From the NCBI GenBank assembly GCA_944990035.1, contig CALYLX010000071.1, forward strand, positions 372,001-436,000: 64,000 bases of DNA. Reading direction: 5' to 3'. The notes beneath the pieces were generated by a model. The model ran no database searches. It was not told the DNA's origin and was given only the letters and a program-made list of their open reading frames with translations. Below, piece by piece: positions 58,092 through 64,000 of the stretch (within the stretch, counting starts at the first letter, position 1; the number at the start of each line of letters is the position of its first letter). The stretch comes from Clitopilus passeckerianus. Lineage: Eukaryota > Basidiomycota > Agaricomycetes > Agaricales > Entolomataceae. The translations under genes and the position numbers were made by a program.

Positions 58092-60156
58092 ATGCTCTTC
58101 CCTAGGCTCTGCGCTGCCTTCGGCGCGCTAATTGCAAGTGTCAGCTTGCTGGTTGATGCTAATCCTCTTGATTCTGGGTTGTCGCCTAGGATGAACACAT
58201 TTGTTTCTAGGGAACAGGAGGATGTGAAGCTCAGATACGTCAAGAACTCTGGAGTCTGCGAGACTACGCCAGGGGTGAAGCAGATGTCGGGGTATGTGGA
58301 TATTGGGAAGAATATGTCAATGGTGGGTGGTTCGCAATCTTCTCGGCTGTTTCGTTCATTGGGCTAAAGATGGCTTCTGTAGTGGTTCTGGTTCTTTGAG
58401 GCGAGGAATTCCCCTGAGAATGTGCCGTTCACACTTTGGATTAATGGAGGTCCTGGATGTTCGTCCATGATTGGATTGTTCCAAGGTGCGTTCTTTGATC
58501 TGGAGGGAACGCAGCTGGTGAACAACAACCGTATAGAGCATGGGCCATGCTTGGTTAACGATGACAAGAAGACGACTAGGCTCAACCCATACAGCTGGAA
58601 CGAGGTCAGCAATAGTGCGTTCCACCGCAAACATTTCTCTATTCAAACTGGTTGCTGATACCCGCGATTCGCACCTAGTGATCTACATCGACCAACCAAT
58701 TGGCACCGGATTTTCTTACGGAAACGACACCGTAAACAGCACAGACTCGGCTGCTCCTCAGATTTGGAAAGCTTTCCAGATTCTCTTTGAGAGCAAAGAG
58801 TTCAAGAAGTACCGGAAGCGCGAGTAGGTCTTGTTACTTCTGTTGCCTCAACCCACCCAGTTGTTGACCTCTTGTGTTTCATATAGGTTCATCTTTGCCA
58901 CGGAGAGCTACGGCGGCCACTACGGGCCAAGCTTCGTCTCCTACTTCGACGAACAGAATGCGAAAATCAAAGCTGGGTCACTCAAGGGAGAGAAGGTCAC
59001 GGTCTCCGCTCTCATGATCAACAAGTACGCTCTTACCACCGCTGGACTACAACCCTTATTCTTATCTGACGCCTATTATAGTGGCTGGTTCGACCCACTG
59101 CTGCAGAACAAAGCCTATATTGACTTCGCCGTCGACGCACCCGGCTATGGGCAACTCCAGAATGATACAGTCATCAAGGCGATAAACGGTTCGTACTATC
59201 GGGAGGGTGGATGTAGGGATCAAGAGTTGGCTTGCTATGCTGCTGGAACTGGTCCTAACTCGGATAAGATTTGCAGGAAGGCTGATAACTTCTGTGTAAG
59301 CCCTAGTTCACGGCTGTTTCAAACTACGCATATCCTGACATGCTTTCTCACATAGATTATCAACGTGTTCGTTCCGTCCATCGGAGATAGGGATTCCTAC
59401 GACCTCCGACAGAACTCCTCCTCGCTGTTCCCCCCTGAATACTATGTACATTTCCTCCGACAAAAGAAGATACAGGCAGCGATTGGTGCAGAGGTGAGGT
59501 ACACCGAGTGCCCTGATCCTCCGTATGAGTTGTTTGCCAGGACGGGCGATGTGAGTGCTAGTTGTGTCTTTGGATAGGGAGGAATGCTGACAGCGGCATG
59601 CCGCTACTCAGGATGCAAGAACTCAGCTGCCTAAGCTTGGAGCGCTTGCCGATTCGAAGCACAGGATCCTCATATGGGTACGACCTTTGTGCTTTAACAG
59701 GATGCTATTCTGACCCGTTGCTTCTTTAGGCTGGAGATGCAGATATGAAGTAGGCCTTTTCCACATAGGGCAGATCTATGTGATCCTCATTTCTTCTTCT
59801 AGCTGCAACTGGGTCGGTGGCCATGCCTCCGTCCAATCCATGGACTGGTACGGCAAGGATCGGTTTGCAAAGATTCCCTTCACAAACATGACTATCAACG
59901 GGAAGCCTGTTGCTGCCGTCCAGACAGTGGATAACTTCACATTCGCGTATGTTCTTCTCCAATACTTACGTTGATGATGTCCTGAACAATTCAATAGGAG
60001 GGTGTATGAAGCTGGTCATGAAGTGGTGAGTAATTCAAAGCCAAGGTGTTGATGGCCTGCCGCTGAGCAATCCTCGAACAGCCCGCCTTCCAACCGGAAG
60101 CATCCCTTGAGATTTTCAGACAAGTTATCGCTGGCAAACCTCTGCACTCGGTATAA
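58092..60156 (+). CDS. Serine carboxypeptidase (family S10), secreted
   Basis: S10 serine carboxypeptidase that trims C-terminal residues from peptides at acidic pH in the vacuole or outside the cell. The ATG at 58092 begins a signal peptide ([16 protein letters not shown]). Early part: [40 protein letters not shown], then the oxyanion [12 protein letters not shown]. The nucleophile is in [14 protein letters not shown] (near 58905), the acid in ILIWAGDADMNCNWVGG (across the intron near 59753-59800), and the histidine in [13 protein letters not shown] (across an intron near 60025-60080). The C-terminus [14 protein letters not shown] ends at TAA 60154-60156. About ten introns; several conserved motifs are completed only after splicing. 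Full catalytic triad visible. Confidence 0.92.
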
Positions 60157-60385
60157 GTATACATTCTGGTCCATTTGCTCTAAGTAGCCCCACCAATGTA
60201 AAGTAGCACTGAAACCATTGAATGTTCATGCACAACACTTCGTTCTGCTCCGTCCTTGTCAAGTCTGCTCTCGAGACCCACCGTTGGCTTAGAAAGGAAG
60301 TTTGATCCCACGCCTTCCCTGTCCAGACCCGGCTCCTCTGACCTTGACGGCGGTGTCTGCATTCTCCAATGCATCGCATACGCTC

Positions 60386-62494
60386 ATGAGCCCCGAAATT
60401 CCACCAGAAACGATTGTAGAGCCCGCTTGCAAGGGCAAAGACAAAGGAAAAGGACGTGCAGTACCTTCACAGGAGCCAACAGAGCGCACACCATTACTTG
60501 CAACCGATGTCACCCCACCGTCCTCGTCATATGTCGAGCCATTGGGGCCAGAGCCAGCGGCATCAAGGGCTTCATTTAGGGCCAAACTTGCTTTTGTCTT
60601 CGTCTACACACTGCTTGTTTGCATCGGCATCTTCCTCATAGTGTTCCTCTGCGCCTGGTCTTACGCAGCAAAGATCTCCAATCTTTCACCGGACGACATT
60701 GTAAAGCATGCCCTGGTATTCGACGACATTCGGAGGATGGATGTGTTGAATATGGCAGAGGGTGGGGAGATACGAGTCAGGATTGAGGGACGGCTGGGTA
60801 TCGACGCTGGTTCACTAGTGGGTGTGAACAGCAAGCCTGATGAGGATGGGCTCTTCCTGTCCCTTTGGAAGGACCTGGGACGCTGGGGTATCCACAAACT
60901 GGGAGAAGTTACAGTAACGCTATCCACGATAACTGTGGCTGCTGCAGACAACGCCTCTGTTATATTGGCCCATGTCGTGCCAGAACCGGTCACGCTGCCA
61001 CTCACTACAAACCCACCATCTGATCTATCGTGGTTAACGGATATCTCGACCGAGGTTACGATTCGACCCAACAGCGACTCAGCAATCCTGCTAGATTATG
61101 TGCGGAACTCATGGAGAAGTGGCTCGGTTGGCAGCCAAGTCCATGTCGACTCGGTTACCGTCCGCGGTGGATCTCTAGGGAAGAAGAGTTGGCGAAACAA
61201 GCTGGATAAGGAATTGAAAGATGTTCGATTGCTCATACAGATACCCTGTAAGTCGTTTTTAAACTACCTTTCCATTGCACTATCGACACATATCTGACTA
61301 GCTATCATCCCCAGTATCACCAGTTCCTGGACTGCCTAAACCGGGGTCCGAGTTTCCCCCATTGGAAGAGCTAATTACGCTCAAATCCTTCTCTGTCTCC
61401 AGCGACCTTGCTGCAAGTGCACTCCGCATCAATGCCACTGCCTCCATCGTCGACCCAGCACCATACGACTTCAATCTAACGGCGCCCTCCATCCCCTTCA
61501 TAGTCTCTCTCCCTTCCCCATCTAACACATCATCTGACTCAATCCCTATCGCCTCCGTTTCCACTGCTCCCTTCTCCCTTACACACCCGAACATAACTAT
61601 GGTCATATCAGGAACAGTTCTACCCCTCGCGCCCGCCGCATCCCCGCTTTTATCCACCTTTGTCTCGCGATACATCTCCGCCAAGGCAAACGACATCATA
61701 ATATCAACCCCACTACTACCCAACCTCGCAGTGAAGACAGTCTTCCCTGCACCTCCACACCCACCCAAGATCCTCCGAGATGTCACAATCAAGGACATGA
61801 AGATCAAACCCGGAACAAGCTTCCTCGCAAGTGGGACCGTCTTCGCAAGAATAGCGTTACCCGAAGGATTCAATGTTGAACTGAACGTCTCGAAAGTGCT
61901 TCCTGACGTCCTCGTATTCGACGGAGATGTTTCGGATACAGCAGCTTTTCCTTTTACTCTTGGTGCCTCCCGCTCACCATCTAATTCGGACTCCCACCCA
62001 CCACCTCCACCCAACCCACTTCCGGATCCATTACCTGAACATGCTTTTGGACATATAAGACCTGAAGACTGGCTGAATGCAACAAGTAGAAGGGAGGTCT
62101 CAGGGCCTGAAGACGGAGCGACATATACAGTATCAGCGGATATTATAGATGTGCCACTTCAGGTGCTACCAGGACGTGGAAAGGAGTTCAGGAGTTTCGT
62201 AGGGAAGGTTAGTGTTGTGCGCTCGATTGAATCCATTAAAAACTGTCGGCTGACACAGATATTTTGCAGGTTATTTTTGGTTCGGAAGGCGCGACGGCTG
62301 GACTGCTTGGCTCTGTTGCAGTGTTGGCAAAGGTTAATGGCCTTCCGCTCGAAGAAAGCAGTGGGGAGATCTCCCTGACCGACCTGCCTTTCCGAGGGAG
62401 TGTACACGTTGGGAAGAAAGGGATGCCTGAGTGGCACTGGGGGCATCTGCCTCACGAGGGTGGCAATGAAGAAGGCGAATTCTTCAACATATAG
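60386..62494 (+). CDS. Tag1-like vacuolar membrane protein
   Basis: 659 residues from three exons (60386-61247, 61315-62207, 62270-62494; 1980 bases). The start is the first in-frame ATG. N-terminal cytosolic part of about 70 residues with an acidic dileucine-type signal (PTERTPLL), typical of direct sorting to the vacuole. One transmembrane helix (FVFVYTLLVCIGIFLIVFLC) comes next, then a long lumenal beta-rich region with repeated LEA-like units (EIRVRIEGRLGIDAGSLVGV, VTLSTITVAAADNASVILAH) and many N-glycosylation sites. It resembles yeast YLR173W/Tag1, a vacuolar protein that promotes the end of autophagy and is often labelled a pre-rRNA processing protein in fungal databases. I assign this from architecture and partial motif recall, so it is moderately certain. 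Confidence 0.65.
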
Positions 62495-62656
62495 TCATTC
62501 TGGGTCCTGCTGTGTAGATTTAGGATGTTGTATTTTATCGTGTATCACAAGTATCTGTCCATATCTTTGAAGGTTTTTAGATTTTCTACTTCGCTGTCCT
62601 TAGTCCGCGCATAAAGCTAGCATTCCCGCGATTAATTGTGGTCATATGTATCTCTT

Positions 62657-64000
62657 CTAGTTGTAATGTTTGACGATTACGCCATTGATGATCTCCTCTT
62701 CCACTCCCGCCTCAGCACCTTTCTTCAACTCGACTTTGCCATACGAGCCCATTCTTCCCTTCCTCCACGCATCCATAGTTGGTGCCTGCTCCGACTGGCA
62801 ACGCCTAGTGATGCCAGCCTGCTGCAATACTGGACTCTCTTCATAGGGAACTAGCTTGACGTCGTCATCAGGTTGTGCGAAGAAGAAAACGCCAAGGCGA
62901 GGGACATCTCGTTGGTCTGCTGGAGGCTTGACGACTCTGTGACGTGTGGCAAGGTACAGGCCTCCAGAGAAGAATTCGAGAGCATCACCAGCATTCACGA
63001 CCTGAGAAATTGTGTCAGATTAGTGGCATGTGATGGTGATTAAGGGGAGACGAACCAGTGCGTCCTCCATATGTCTAACCCATCGCCATTTCCCATCGGG
63101 AGAGAGAATCTGAAGGCCACCAACGGGTTGTGACCACAGGATGGTTAGTGAGCCGTAGTCGGTATGGCCTTTGAGCCAGACGTTGTTGGTTTGTTCGTCG
63201 TCTTCTGAGGTTCGTGGATGACTGGATACGGGTCAGTACGAGGAGCACGAATACCATTGATCTGGCTCACTAGAGCATAAATCTGACTATCATAGCGTGT
63301 CAGAATGATATAATCGTGATTGGAAAAGGTTGAGTGCCGACCAGATGTATGGCCACGAGCGAGATCATGTTGTCTGATAAATGTATCTTCTGGTAGCCCT
63401 AGACCGGTCGCAAGGAGACTAGGGACCCCATATGTCAGATGATTCAGCGCGTAGGGTGACCGGTGCTTACTTCAAGAGTGGATGCACAATATTGAATTGA
63501 TTATGGTTCGCAAACGCGTCGATCGTCTTGCGGAATGGGCGTAAGGCCTCAGGATACTGTGGCTCTTGCTGGCTACAGGTGACTACCCAACATGTGAACA
63601 TACGGCTCATGATCATTCAGCCTGAGCGCTTACCATTGTAATGTTCCACCTTATCATGCACCTTGCCGTTGATAAGCTACAAGGCTTGACGTTCAGAATG
63701 TTACCTCAAGATCGAGCTTCTGGAAACTTACCCAAGTCTTCTGAGGCTTATAGCCATCATACCAGAGGCTCGTTTCACTGGTATATTTAGACTTCTCTTG
63801 CTCCGAAACGGAGTTGAACGTTAGGTTGGCGATGCTGAATATTTCGTTGTTCTATGCAATACGACGGTTAAATATGAGAATAGGAAGGGCGAAGGAGCGC
63901 GAGAGCATCACGCAAGTGCCCACCTGCTCCGGAGTGTATCCATGATTGATCACGTAGAAGAAGCCTTGGGTAGATATAGCGTGCGTCACTTGTTCCACAA
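62657..64000 (-). CDS. 2-oxoglutarate/Fe(II) oxygenase, isopenicillin-N-synthase-like (5' part missing)
   Basis: C-terminal portion of a 2OG-Fe(II) dioxygenase, running off the right edge. The N-terminal DIOX_N part is visible near 63910-64000 (AISTQGFFYVINHGYTPEQ). After several introns comes the iron-binding HxD motif in KGHTDYGSLTILWSQPVGG (near 63180-63120), then SPDGKWRWVRHMEDALVVNA and GDALEFFSGGLYLATRHRVV, with the distal His and the 2OG-binding Arg in this region, and LGVFFFAQPDDDVKLVP. TAG 62657-62659 ends the frame. The iron site is complete. Such enzymes hydroxylate or desaturate small molecules, often in secondary metabolism; the substrate cannot be inferred. Confidence 0.85.

Noticed and set aside
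1..64000. CRISPR arrays, operons, riboswitches
   Set aside because: The DNA is eukaryotic with dense introns; no regularly spaced repeats were seen.

Overview
The window is nuclear DNA of a filamentous fungus, most likely an agaricomycete basidiomycete. Genes are packed on both strands and cut by many GT-AG introns of about 45-75 bases. A protein module (PLW...IGDVG...FDFLFNIC) that I know only from mushroom-forming fungi occurs twice. Gene models were made by hand: I joined exons so that GT-AG borders, phase and family similarity all agreed, and stated exon sums divide by three.

Left part (1-16.8 kb): two adjacent monocarboxylate-porter-like MFS transporters (the first cut by the window edge), a small membrane-anchored unknown protein, the TRAPP II subunit Trs65, the serine palmitoyltransferase subunit LCB1, and a large low-complexity coiled-coil protein. 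Accessory part (17.3-27 kb): a decayed gene joining the mushroom module to ankyrin repeats; three paralogous four-helix membrane proteins in a row, two of them inside a 1.7 kb tandem duplication; an intron-containing tRNA-Met between the first two; and a small secreted SH3-like protein.

Middle part (27.6-42.2 kb): an unidentified partial gene; the SPOUT arginine methyltransferase SFM1 with a 10-base exon; the autophagy kinase ATG1; an inverted pair of F-box genes, one frameshifted; a lysine-rich unknown protein; and a seven-exon gene that fuses the mushroom module to a Kin4-like protein kinase whose catalytic motifs are all altered.

Right part (42.8-64 kb): mostly secreted or membrane hydrolases. 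These are an alginate-lyase-type polysaccharide lyase with a GPI-like tail, a GH5 glucosidase of the sterylglucosidase/glucosylceramidase type with a C-terminal membrane anchor, two type-B carboxylesterases and an S10 serine carboxypeptidase. A vacuolar Tag1-like membrane protein and a 2-oxoglutarate/iron oxygenase (cut by the right edge) close the window.

Core cell functions (TRAPP, sphingolipid synthesis, autophagy, ribosomal protein methylation) are thus mixed with duplicating, decaying and shuffling accessory genes. The most unusual item is the module-pseudokinase fusion at 38529-41875, together with its ankyrin-fused relative at 17362-20515.
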